Both the position numbers and the translations under genes were made by a program. Shown piece after piece: positions 1 to 7,524 of a DNA stretch of 31,371 bases. Position 1 is the stretch's first letter, and each line of letters begins with the position of its first letter. Below the pieces are notes generated by a model. The model worked only from the letters and a program-made list of their open reading frames with translations. It was not told the origin of the DNA and did no database searches. The DNA is from Firmicutes bacterium UBA1393. Its GTDB lineage: Bacteria > Bacillota > DTU025. Where the stretch lies: NCBI GenBank assembly GCA_002305255.1, contig DBQN01000017.1, positions 2,221 to 33,591 on the forward strand, given 5' to 3'.

Positions 1-50
1 AAGCTACACGGCTTTTGGATGTCCTCGTGTGCCTCAGAACTGTCGAACTC

Positions 51-82
51 GGGTGAGGCGACGCGTCCCATTCGCCTCACCC
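51..82. repeat. Perfect 11-bp inverted repeat (hairpin)
   Basis: GGGTGAGGCGA at 51-61 is exactly complementary to TCGCCTCACCC at 72-82, leaving a 10-base loop. No T-run follows on either strand, so it is not a classical terminator. A perfect Spo0A-box heptamer, TGTCGAA, lies just before it at 41-47, but a 7-mer is expected several times by chance in a window this long. Confidence 0.6.
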
Positions 83-222
83 TCGGCAGGTCATCGGCGA
101 AGGCTCTCTGCGACCAGGCGGCGGCCTTGGGCTGGGTGAGCAGGTTGCCGTGCTCGTTGCGCGACGGTCGCTGCGATTGCCGTGTTCCTTGAGGCGCCTC
201 TCTCCAACCTCGCGCTGACGGC

Positions 223-240
223 GTGCATCGCGAGATGCAC
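223..240. repeat. 7-bp hairpin closed by a GNRA tetraloop
   Basis: GTGCATC (223-229) pairs perfectly with GATGCAC (234-240) around the loop GCGA, a GNRA tetraloop if transcribed rightward. GNRA-capped stems are common in structured RNAs. Just upstream, GAGGCGCCTC at 191-200 is a perfect 10-bp palindrome. Together with the hairpin at 51-82 and the terminator at 326-385 this suggests, but does not prove, a structured RNA. Confidence 0.45.
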
Positions 241-325
241 AGGTAGTGTGTGGCGTGTTGCCGTGGCGTGGGAAGGGACATTCCGGGTTCTCGTGTCGCT
301 AGTGGCTCTGTATTGGGTGTCTCGT

Positions 326-385
326 GAGCGCCAGGCAACCCCCATACGTCGGGGTGGGGGTCACTTGGCGCTCATTTTCATTTTG
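326..385 (+). terminator. Rho-independent terminator upstream of the dcw operon
   Basis: GAGCGCCA (326-333) pairs with TGGCGCTC (366-373). Inside that stem, ACCCCC and GGGGGT form a second helix. The stem is followed by ATTTTCATTTT. It would end any transcript coming from the left and so isolates the mraZ promoter. Confidence 0.75.
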
Positions 386-415
386 CCCAAATTGTCTGCG
401 AAATATCCTCAATGC

Positions 416-444
416 TTGCAGGAGAAGCGTCCGATGCATAGAAA
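416..444 (+). promoter_or_regulatory. Probable sigma-A promoter of mraZ / dcw operon
   Basis: TTGCAG (416-421) and TAGAAA (439-444) are separated by 17 bases, each matching the vegetative consensus at four of six positions. Transcription would begin near 451, at the edge of the MraZ boxes and after the terminator, which is a sensible place for a repressed promoter. The assignment rests on position as much as on sequence. Confidence 0.45.
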
Positions 445-452
445 CAATAGGC

Positions 453-478
453 AAGTGGAGCGAAGTGGAGCAAAGTGG
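453..478 (+). promoter_or_regulatory. MraZ operator: three AAGTGG boxes at 10-nt period
   Basis: AAGTGG occurs at 453-458, 463-468 and 473-478, exactly one helical turn apart, ending ten bases before the mraZ start. MraZ proteins are known to bind short direct repeats in their own promoter: TGGG-type repeats in enterobacteria and AAAGTG-type 10-nt repeats in Mollicutes. These boxes resemble the Mollicute form closely. They lie downstream of the predicted promoter, consistent with autorepression or autoactivation of the whole cluster. Confidence 0.75.
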
Positions 479-487
479 TGAGTCACG

Positions 488-916
488 GTGTTCATGGGCG
501 AGTACAGGCACAGCCTGGACGACAAATACCGCCTGATCGTGCCCTCCAGGTTCCGAGAGGAGCTTGCCGGGCGCTTCGTGCTTACCCGCGGTCTTGACAC
601 ATGCCTCTTCGGCTTCCCAATGGAAGAATGGCGCCGGCAGGAGCAGATGATCACTCAACTGCCCATGACGATGGCTGATGGCAGGGCTTTCTCGAGATTG
701 TTCTTCTCCGGCGCATCAGAGTGTGAATTGGATAAGCAGGGCAGGGCCGTCGTCCCTGCGCACCTCAGAGAATACGCCAAGATAGAGCGGGACATCGTGA
801 TAATCGGCGTATCGTCAAGGTTCGAGGTTTGGTCGGCTGATGGCTGGGATACCTACATGTCGAAGATGGCAGGCAGTTACGAGGCCATTGCCGAGAAGCT
901 CGTATCCACGGTGTGA
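488..916 (+). CDS. mraZ: Transcriptional regulator MraZ
   Basis: 142 residues, the usual MraZ length. The protein opens with MFMGEYRHSLDDKYRLIVPS, the signature first half of the duplicated SpoVT/AbrB-like fold, and the second copy includes ELDKQGRAVVPAHLREYA at about residues 79-96. MraZ forms a ring-shaped DNA-binding protein that regulates the division and cell-wall cluster. The GTG at 488 is chosen because family members usually begin M-F-M-G-E-Y; an in-frame ATG at 494 is the alternative. It is the first gene of the long operon, eight bases before rsmH, and follows three boxes that are its likely binding site. Confidence 0.95.
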   Translation: MFMGEYRHSLDDKYRLIVPSRFREELAGRFVLTRGLDTCLFGFPMEEWRRQEQMITQLPMTMADGRAFSRLFFSGASECELDKQGRAVVPAHLREYAKIERDIVIIGVSSRFEVWSADGWDTYMSKMAGSYEAIAEKLVSTV

Positions 917-924
917 GGTGAAAC

Positions 925-1896
925 ATGCAGTTCGACCATGTGCCTGTCATGCTGAACGAAGTGATCGCAGCATTACGGCCCCAGAAGGGCGACATCATCG
1001 TCGACTGCACATTGGGTGGCGCCGGTCACTCGATACATATAGGGCGTATGATCGGCCCTGACGGAATGCTGATAGGGATCGACCGCGATCCGGCGGCTCT
1101 CGATAGCGCGGCCGAGCGGATTTCGGAAGCTGAGTGCCGACTTGAGCTGGTAAGGGGCAACTTCGCAGACCTGGCCGACATAGTCGCCGATCTTGAGCGC
1201 CGCGACGGTCGGCCGCTGACACCAAACGGTTTTCTCTTCGATTTCGGAGTGAGTTCACCTCAGCTGGACGTGGCCGAACGGGGCTTCACTTACAGGGAAG
1301 ATGCGCCCCTTGACATGCGGATGGATCCCGATTCGCCTCTTACGGCGGCGGGCATCGTGAACTCAGCCGACGTAGGCGAACTCACCACCATCATACGTGA
1401 CTATGGGGAAGAACGCTGGGCATCAAGGATAGCGAGGTTCATCGTCGAGCGTCGCAGGAGTGAGCCCATCATCACCACAGGTCAGTTGGTTTCGGCTATC
1501 CTGGCGGCAGTGCCGGCGGCTGCCCGGCGCGACGGGCCGCACCCCGCACGCAGAACGTTCCAGGCCCTCCGCATAGCCGTCAACGATGAGCTGGGTGCCG
1601 TGCGGAAGGGAATCGAGGCAGCGATAGAGCTTTCGGCGCCCGGAGGCAGGATAGTGGCTCTGTCATATCACTCTCTGGAAGACCGCATTGTGAAAGAGGC
1701 ATTCAGGACAGGAATGGCCCCGTGCACGTGTGACCCGGCAGCGCCGGCCTGCGTGTGCGGCAAGAGACCCAGTCTCATGAGGACCAGCCTGAAGCCGGTG
1801 ACTCCGTCTGACGATGAGATACGTATCAACCCTCGGTCAAGAAGTGCCAAGCTCAGGGCAGCTGTCAAAGTTCTAGGCGACATGGGGGATGAATAG
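925..1896 (+). CDS. rsmH: 16S rRNA (cytosine(1402)-N(4))-methyltransferase RsmH
   Basis: 323 residues, normal for RsmH (MraW). It transfers a methyl group from S-adenosylmethionine to N4 of C1402 in the ribosomal decoding centre. Visible motifs are HVPVMLNEV at the N-terminus, the SAM-binding DCTLGGAGHS near residue 30, DFGVSSPQLD near 105, the TFQALRIAVNDEL block near 210, YHSLEDRIVK near 247 and the closing NPRSRSAKLRA. A GAGGTG ribosome site precedes the ATG. As in most bacteria it lies directly after mraZ. Its stop sits immediately before the start of the ftsL-like gene, so the two are probably translationally coupled. Confidence 0.96.
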   Translation: MQFDHVPVMLNEVIAALRPQKGDIIVDCTLGGAGHSIHIGRMIGPDGMLIGIDRDPAALDSAAERISEAECRLELVRGNFADLADIVADLERRDGRPLTPNGFLFDFGVSSPQLDVAERGFTYREDAPLDMRMDPDSPLTAAGIVNSADVGELTTIIRDYGEERWASRIARFIVERRRSEPIITTGQLVSAILAAVPAAARRDGPHPARRTFQALRIAVNDELGAVRKGIEAAIELSAPGGRIVALSYHSLEDRIVKEAFRTGMAPCTCDPAAPACVCGKRPSLMRTSLKPVTPSDDEIRINPRSRSAKLRAAVKVLGDMGDE

Positions 1897-1897
1897 C

Positions 1898-2407
1898 ATG
1901 GATTGCGCATACGTGCACACTGAGATGGGGCTCGCGGCGGCGCGCCGTAGAGGGGTCAGGCCGTTCAAGTTGATGGCATCATGCGCCCTCGTGGCCCTTG
2001 TGGTCGTGGCCGTGCTTGCGGTGCATATAGCGCTACGTGCTGAGATCATGGCGGCGAGCGCAAGGAGGTCTGCGGCACAGGCCAGGCTGGAGTCGCTCAT
2101 GAAAGAGTATGACAGGGCGACTCTCGAGTTGGCCCGCGTGACATCGCTCGACAGGATAGACCGGGTCGCCAGGGCATCGCTTCGCATGACGGAACCCGCG
2201 TCCATGGCCGTGGTGCTGGTAGACGCGACGAACGCGCCAGCTGTTCCGGCTGTGGCGGCGGTGGAGTCCGCCAGGGCTGATCAGGCGCCCGTGGTGCTCG
2301 CGGGGCTGACAGGTATCGTGCAGCAGCTTGTAGCCGCTGCGGTGTCGAATCTAGTGGCTGGCTGGTTCGCGAGCCCTCCGCCGGAGCTCCCGTCTGTTCT
2401 CAGATGA
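1898..2407 (+). CDS. ftsL: FtsL-like cell-division protein
   Basis: 169 residues from the ATG at 1898, which has GGGGG nine bases upstream; the ATG at 1889 would leave no spacing. The architecture is a short basic cytoplasmic tail, one membrane segment (about residues 27-46) and a helical stretch with heptad character (about 50-95), as in FtsL/DivIC proteins that bridge FtsQ and the septal synthase complex FtsW-FtsI. Primary sequence is poorly conserved in this family, so the call leans on position between rsmH and the penicillin-binding protein. Unusually, an Ala/Val/Pro-rich tail of some 70 residues follows, with a second moderately hydrophobic stretch; FtsL normally stops near 100-120 residues. 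Confidence 0.75.
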   Translation: MDCAYVHTEMGLAAARRRGVRPFKLMASCALVALVVVAVLAVHIALRAEIMAASARRSAAQARLESLMKEYDRATLELARVTSLDRIDRVARASLRMTEPASMAVVLVDATNAPAVPAVAAVESARADQAPVVLAGLTGIVQQLVAAAVSNLVAGWFASPPPELPSVLR

Positions 2408-2445
2408 TCCGCGAGCCTCTCATCTGGTGAATGGAGGCCGGTGTT

Positions 2446-4590
2446 GTGACAGTTGGCACTGTGCATCAGAAGGCTCGCAGGAGCAGATACGCTTACTCCC
2501 CTATGACGGTGAAGAGACGGACGAGGGCAGTCGTCAGTCTGTTCGCACTTGTCACCATAGCGCTGACCCTGCGCCTTGTCTGGCTGCAGGGCATTAGGTA
2601 CGCCCACTACCGTCAGCTGGCATTGGACCAGCGGATGAGATCGGTTCAGGTAGACCCCAAGAGAGGCACGATCTACGATCGGCGCATGCGCGAACTCGCA
2701 GTCAGCATCAGCGCCGATTCTGTGTACGCTGCTCCCGCAGAGGTCAAAGACGCCAGGGCAGCGGCCCGGCAGCTTGCCCCGCTACTTGAGATGACTGAGG
2801 ATGCCCTGGTGACGAAGCTCACGACACAGCAGGCCATCGTATGGCTGAAGCGTAAGGTGCCTTACGAGGCCGCGCAGGCCGTGAAGAAGCTGAAGATTCC
2901 CGGGGTCAACGTGGCCGAGAGCGGTCAGCGTTTCTACCCCAAAGACACCCTGGCTGCCCAGGTGCTCGGCATCGCCGGTATCGACAATCAAGGTCTTGAG
3001 GGGCTCGAGCGCTACTACGACGACGTGCTCAGGGGCGTTCGCGGGCAGATCGTGGCCGAGCGCGATGCTGCGGGCAGAGAGATTCCCGAGGGGCAGCACC
3101 TCTACATCCCACCTACGGACGGCAACTCCCTCGTCTTGTGCATAGACGAGGTGATCCAGTACGTGTGCGAGCGCGAGCTCGACCGCGCCATCGCCGACAC
3201 AGGTTCGAAGAGTGCCACGGCAATTGCCATGGACCCCATCACCGGCGAGGTGCTGGCCATGGCGATGCGCCCGTCGTTCGACCCGAATGCCTACTCCAAG
3301 TACAGCACAGCTCTCAGGCGGAACACTGCAGTGTGTGACATCTTCGAGCCCGGGTCCACCTTCAAGGTGGTGACGGCGGCTGCCGCCCTTGATGAAGGCG
3401 TTGTGACTCCGCAAAGCCAGTTCTACGATCCCGGGTATGTCAAGGTTGAGGACAGGACCATGAGGTGCTGGAAGGCAGGAGGCCACGGGTCGCAGTCCTT
3501 CACCGAGGCCACAGAGAACTCGTGCAACCCTGTGTTCGCGTCCGTCGCTTTGAAGATGGGCGCCTCCACGTTCACCAGATACCTTGAGGCCTTTGGTCTC
3601 ACACAGAAGACCGGCATCGATTTCCCCGGCGAGGCGACGGGGCTGATGCACAGGGCCAGCAAAATGGGGCCAGTGGAGCTGGCGACTACCGGTTTCGGAC
3701 AGGGCATATCCGTGACTCCAATACAGCTTGTGACGGCGCTGTCGGCCGTGGCTAACGGAGGTTACATCGTCAAGCCCACACTGGTCAAGGAGATCGTCGC
3801 CTCCGACGGAAGCGTTGTCCAGCGTATGGAGCCCACCGCGGTCAGGCAAGTCATCTCGCAGTCTACTGCGGCTGCCCTGTCGAGGATACTCCAGTCGGTG
3901 GTGGTGAATGGCTCGGGCACCAGGGCCGCGGTACCCGGATACGCTGTCGCAGGCAAGACTGGTACTGCCGAGAAGCCTGAAGGGGGCCGCTACGGAAGCG
4001 GACGCATAGCCTCGTTCATGGGCTTTGCTCCGGCGAACGATCCCAAGGTGGCTCTGCTGGTCATCTTGGATGAGCCGAGTACCGATGTGAAGTACGGCGG
4101 CGTACTCGCGGCGCCTGTGTTTTCCGCGATAATGCGCGACACCCTCAGGTATCTTGAGATACCCCCGACGATCGGAACTGCAACGGGCACAACCTCCGGC
4201 GCCGCCGCGGCAAAGGTAACGGTTCCTGACCTCACCGGTCTCGACCGGGCTGAGGTTGAGTCGAAGCTTAAGGGGGCCAGACTCGGCTTCAGGTATGAGG
4301 GTGTGGGAGAGACGGCGATGGTGCAGTCTCCTAAAGCAGGGGCTAAGGTGGACGCCGGGACGACCATCATCGTTTACTTTGGCACTGAGGAAATGTATAA
4401 TCTCGACAGCACAAGGGCGGTAGTTCCAGACCTGGCAGGGAAGACTCTCAAAGAGGCAGCCTTGCTCCTCGGCGCCCGAGGTCTGGCGGTTCATCCGGTG
4501 GGCACGGGCAAGGTCGTCAGGCAACAACCCTCGGCCGGTTCGGAAGTGGCGCGTGGAGCTTCGGTAACCATATATCTTGAGGAAGATTGA
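2446..4590 (+). CDS. Class B penicillin-binding protein with two PASTA domains (FtsI/SpoVD type)
   Basis: 714 residues from the GTG at 2446, chosen because GGAGG lies eight bases before it; the ATG at 2431 lacks a ribosome site. Order: basic tail, one membrane helix (about 30-48), dimerisation domain with the DPKRGTIYDRR motif, transpeptidase domain, then two PASTA repeats beginning near VTVPDLTGL and AVVPDLAGK. The three active-site motifs are intact: STFK (nucleophile Ser), SCN and KTGT. It cross-links septal peptidoglycan together with FtsW. Bacilli often have two such genes here, division pbpB and sporulation spoVD; this window has only one, so it may serve both roles or the other lies elsewhere. 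I therefore give no gene symbol. Confidence 0.9.
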   Translation: MTVGTVHQKARRSRYAYSPMTVKRRTRAVVSLFALVTIALTLRLVWLQGIRYAHYRQLALDQRMRSVQVDPKRGTIYDRRMRELAVSISADSVYAAPAEVKDARAAARQLAPLLEMTEDALVTKLTTQQAIVWLKRKVPYEAAQAVKKLKIPGVNVAESGQRFYPKDTLAAQVLGIAGIDNQGLEGLERYYDDVLRGVRGQIVAERDAAGREIPEGQHLYIPPTDGNSLVLCIDEVIQYVCERELDRAIADTGSKSATAIAMDPITGEVLAMAMRPSFDPNAYSKYSTALRRNTAVCDIFEPGSTFKVVTAAAALDEGVVTPQSQFYDPGYVKVEDRTMRCWKAGGHGSQSFTEATENSCNPVFASVALKMGASTFTRYLEAFGLTQKTGIDFPGEATGLMHRASKMGPVELATTGFGQGISVTPIQLVTALSAVANGGYIVKPTLVKEIVASDGSVVQRMEPTAVRQVISQSTAAALSRILQSVVVNGSGTRAAVPGYAVAGKTGTAEKPEGGRYGSGRIASFMGFAPANDPKVALLVILDEPSTDVKYGGVLAAPVFSAIMRDTLRYLEIPPTIGTATGTTSGAAAAKVTVPDLTGLDRAEVESKLKGARLGFRYEGVGETAMVQSPKAGAKVDAGTTIIVYFGTEEMYNLDSTRAVVPDLAGKTLKEAALLLGARGLAVHPVGTGKVVRQQPSAGSEVARGASVTIYLEED

Positions 4591-4595
4591 TATAC

Positions 4596-6122
4596 ATGCA
4601 GGGCGTTAGCCTGGGTAGGCTGCTGGAGGCTGTGCCTGAACACACCCTCCGTGGATCAGCCTCAGTTGTCGTAAGTGGGTATGCATACGATTCCCGGGCA
4701 GTGGAAGGCGAGGGCATGCTTTTCGCTGCGTTCGAGGGCGCAGCGAGGGACGGCCATGACTACATCGCTGACGCGGTGGCCAGGGGCGCAGCGGCTATCA
4801 TGGTGTCGCGCCCTATTGGCGATGATGTCGCACGCGGTATTCCTGTGGTTACTGTGCCCGATTGCCGACGGGCACTGGCGCTGCTAGCAAGGGAGCTCTA
4901 CGGGCGCCCTGAGACCAAGCTGCGCACGGTGGGCGTCACCGGCACCAAGGGGAAGACGACGACCACGCATATCCTCCACTACCTGCTCAATGCCGCCGGT
5001 TTGAAGTCGGGACTGGTGGGCACCGCCGGTTACACGACAGGCGCCGGCTCGGTGAAGCCCGCCCCTAACACGACGCCCGAAGGCGCCGACCTTGAGAGGC
5101 TGTTCCATGAGATGGTGGTTAACGGCCTGACAACCGTGGTCATGGAGGTATCCAGTCACGCCCTGTCGTTGGGTCGCACTGCGCTCATCACGTTCGACGC
5201 TGCGGCGTTCACGAATCTCGGCCACGACCACATGGACTTCCATCCTGACGTTGAGCACTACGCACATGCCAAGTCGATGCTGTTCTCGGCGCTCAGGCCG
5301 GGGGCTGCCGCGGTAGTGAATGAAGATGATCCGTATTCGGCGCTGATGGCAGATACCGCCAAGCGCGCGGGAGCGCGGGTAGTCGCGGTGAGCTTGGGCG
5401 ACGGGCGCCGGTGCGAGCTTCAGGTGGAGCGCCGTATCACCGCCTCCGATGTTCGACTCTTCGGGCACGGCAGTTCGTTCACGGTCGCCGACTCGCTTAC
5501 CGGCAGGAGCGCGAAGATCGAGTCTTCACTGGCCGGTGCGTTCAACGTCAGCAACACTCTGGTGGCCCTGGGGCTGGCCGTGGAGATGGGGCTCGACCTT
5601 GAGTGGGCCGCCGAGATGACTAGGGGTTTCTCCGGCGTTCGCGGGCGGTTTGAGTCGGTCAACCTGGGGCAAGGCTTTTCGGTGATAGTAGACTTCGCCC
5701 ACACCCCGGACTCGCTCCGGAACGTGTTGGTGGCAGCCAGGAAGTTGGGCGATGGCAAGCTCATCTCGGTGTTCGGATGCGGGGGCGACCGCGACCGGAC
5801 CAAGCGTCCGAGGATGGGGGCTGTGTCGAGGGAACTGGCCGACTTCACCATCGTCACCTCCGACAATCCGAGGAGCGAAGAGCCTTCGGCGATAACTGCC
5901 GAGATCGCGGCAGGTATGGGACCCGTTGATCAGGCCTGGACTGTGATCCTCGATAGGCGTTCGGCCATTAGACATGCTGTGGCGATGGCAGCCCCGGGCG
6001 ACGTACTGGTCATAGCAGGCAAAGGGCACGAGACCTATCAGATATTCCGCGATCGCACGATCCACTTCGACGACGTGGAAGAGGCGCGTCAGGCCATCGG
6101 GGAGCTGATGAAAGGTGTTTGA
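4596..6122 (+). CDS. murE: UDP-MurNAc-tripeptide synthetase (meso-DAP-adding) MurE
   Basis: 508 residues from the ATG at 4596, which has GAGGAAG ten bases upstream; the TTG at 4587 is too close to that site. MurE adds the third amino acid to UDP-MurNAc-L-Ala-D-Glu using ATP in the cytoplasm. Visible are the P-loop GVTGTKGKTTTTH, the NTTPEG loop, EVSSHAL, and near residue 420 DNPRSEE. DNPR marks enzymes that use meso-diaminopimelate rather than lysine, so the wall is predicted to be DAP type. GKGHETYQ lies close to the C-terminus. The stop overlaps the start of murF by eight bases. Confidence 0.96.
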   Translation: MQGVSLGRLLEAVPEHTLRGSASVVVSGYAYDSRAVEGEGMLFAAFEGAARDGHDYIADAVARGAAAIMVSRPIGDDVARGIPVVTVPDCRRALALLARELYGRPETKLRTVGVTGTKGKTTTTHILHYLLNAAGLKSGLVGTAGYTTGAGSVKPAPNTTPEGADLERLFHEMVVNGLTTVVMEVSSHALSLGRTALITFDAAAFTNLGHDHMDFHPDVEHYAHAKSMLFSALRPGAAAVVNEDDPYSALMADTAKRAGARVVAVSLGDGRRCELQVERRITASDVRLFGHGSSFTVADSLTGRSAKIESSLAGAFNVSNTLVALGLAVEMGLDLEWAAEMTRGFSGVRGRFESVNLGQGFSVIVDFAHTPDSLRNVLVAARKLGDGKLISVFGCGGDRDRTKRPRMGAVSRELADFTIVTSDNPRSEEPSAITAEIAAGMGPVDQAWTVILDRRSAIRHAVAMAAPGDVLVIAGKGHETYQIFRDRTIHFDDVEEARQAIGELMKGV

Positions 6123-7524
6123 TTACGCCGCCTCAGATGTGGCACAGCTCGTTGGGGGTTGCCTTGAGAGGGGCGATGGCGGCGCCAGGATGACCCATGC
6201 CGTCATCGACAGCCGCAAAGCTCGCCCAGGGGCGTTGTTCTTCGCGCTGCCCGGTGAGAGGTCTGACGGCCATGACCACGTGCTCGGGGCCGCGCGTGCG
6301 GGTGCGTGCGGGGCAGTCGTATCGCGGCCTCTGGCTGACAGTGACGTTGCCTCCTTAGGTGATACATTCGCTCTCATTCGCGTCCCGCACACGCTGGCTG
6401 CTCTGTCGGCGCTTGCGGCTCACCACAGGCGCACGATGCCAGCTAGGGTGGTGGGCGTCACCGGAAGCGCGGGCAAGACGACGACCAAGGATATGATCGC
6501 TGCCGTGCTTGGCGCCGGCAAGTCTGTGCTGGCCACCGAGGGCAACATGAACAACGAGATCGGCCTGCCTTTGACCCTGCTCAAGCTGGAGATCGGGCAT
6601 GAGGTGGCAGTGGCTGAGATGGCCATGCGCGCGATAGGCGAGATATCCGCCCTCGCGGCAGTGGCACGGCCCGATGTGGGCGTTGTCATTAACGTGGGCC
6701 CTGCGCACATTGGCGAGCTTGGCTCGATAGAGAACATCGCAGCAGCCAAGGCTGAGCTGGTACAGGCCCTGCCACCCGATGGCGTCGCGGTTCTGAACGG
6801 CGACGACCCGCGGGTCAAGGCCATGGCAGCTCAGGCAGGATGCAGAGTCGTGCTGTTCGGGCTCGATCCAGGCTGCGACGTGAGGGCTACGGATGTGTCG
6901 GAGTCGGCTGACTCCACCTGCTTTCACCTGCTCATCGAGGGCAAGAGGGCAGGGCAGATGAAATACAGGGTTCCGGTGCCGGGCATGCACAACGTGATGA
7001 ATGCCCTGGCGGCGCTGGCGGTGGGCCATAGTCTCGGCCTTTCCTTCGATGAGATGTGGGGCGGTCTGGGGCGCTTTGCTCCTTCTGCCATGAGGATGCA
7101 CTTCATCGACATGGCCGATGGCGTCACCATCGTGGACGACTCGTACAATGCCAACCCCGTGTCTATGAGATGTGCCATCGACGCGGTGCTGCAGTCTGCC
7201 GCGGGCAGGCCGGTGGTGGCGGTACTCGGCGACATGCTGGAACTGGGGGCCGAGTCGGCCTCATACCATCGTGATGTCGGCCGCTACGCGGCGCGGCGCG
7301 GTATCTCGGCGCTTGTCGCGATGGGACCCATGGCTGGGCAGGTGGCGTCGGGGGCCATCGACGCTGGAATGCAGTCTGCGTCTGTTGCCTCATGCCTTGA
7401 GCCTGCCGAGGCCGCGGCCCTAGCGGAGGCCATGGCCAAGCCGGGCAGCGTGATTCTGGTGAAGGGCTCACGGGGGATGCAGATGGAGCGGGTTGTGGAG
7501 GCGTTATCGACATGTGGCAGCTGA
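6115..7524 (+). CDS. murF: UDP-MurNAc-tripeptide-D-Ala-D-Ala ligase MurF
   Basis: 469 residues, typical for MurF. It completes the UDP-MurNAc-pentapeptide by adding D-Ala-D-Ala. The three Mur-ligase domains are recognisable: the substrate-binding domain with DSRKARPGALFFAL, the ATP domain with GSAGKTTTKD followed by GNMNNEIGLPLTLL, and the C-terminal domain with DDSYNANPVSM and GDMLELG. The start is GTG at 6115 inside the end of murE with GGAG ten bases upstream. The 3' end overlaps mraY by 13 bases, so murE, murF and mraY are probably translated in a coupled way. Confidence 0.96.
   Translation: MFDYAASDVAQLVGGCLERGDGGARMTHAVIDSRKARPGALFFALPGERSDGHDHVLGAARAGACGAVVSRPLADSDVASLGDTFALIRVPHTLAALSALAAHHRRTMPARVVGVTGSAGKTTTKDMIAAVLGAGKSVLATEGNMNNEIGLPLTLLKLEIGHEVAVAEMAMRAIGEISALAAVARPDVGVVINVGPAHIGELGSIENIAAAKAELVQALPPDGVAVLNGDDPRVKAMAAQAGCRVVLFGLDPGCDVRATDVSESADSTCFHLLIEGKRAGQMKYRVPVPGMHNVMNALAALAVGHSLGLSFDEMWGGLGRFAPSAMRMHFIDMADGVTIVDDSYNANPVSMRCAIDAVLQSAAGRPVVAVLGDMLELGAESASYHRDVGRYAARRGISALVAMGPMAGQVASGAIDAGMQSASVASCLEPAEAAALAEAMAKPGSVILVKGSRGMQMERVVEALSTCGS

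Larger units (their letters stand above)
1..487. other. Region upstream of mraZ without a convincing gene
   Basis: No reading frame here looks like a known protein. Frame 1 is open from the window edge to a TGA at 190-192, but its translation has no recognisable motif, and in GC-rich DNA 63 open codons are unremarkable. What can be seen is a set of hairpins (51-82 and 223-240), an intrinsic terminator (326-385), a likely promoter (416-444) and MraZ boxes (453-478). The first 385 bases could be the tail of an upstream transcript or a structured non-coding RNA. I did not find the hallmark sequences of RNase P RNA, tmRNA or SRP RNA. Confidence 0.5.

Noticed and set aside
41..47. A second Spo0A box (TGTCGAA) at the left end
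   Set aside because: No promoter elements accompany it, and a 7-mer on two strands is expected a few times by chance in 31 kb.
1..192. 3' end of an upstream protein gene in frame 1
   Set aside because: Open from the edge to a TGA at 190, but the translation shows no motif and crosses the perfect hairpin at 51-82; too short and featureless to call.
1..385. RNase P RNA, tmRNA or SRP RNA upstream of mraZ
   Set aside because: The conserved cores (for example GAGGAAAGTCC or ACAGAA-type segments of RNase P RNA, the tRNA-like end of tmRNA, GGAAGCAGC of SRP RNA) are not present on either strand.
2782..4527. A 581-codon open frame on the minus strand
   Set aside because: It is the antisense shadow of the penicillin-binding protein gene, whose motifs are unmistakable.
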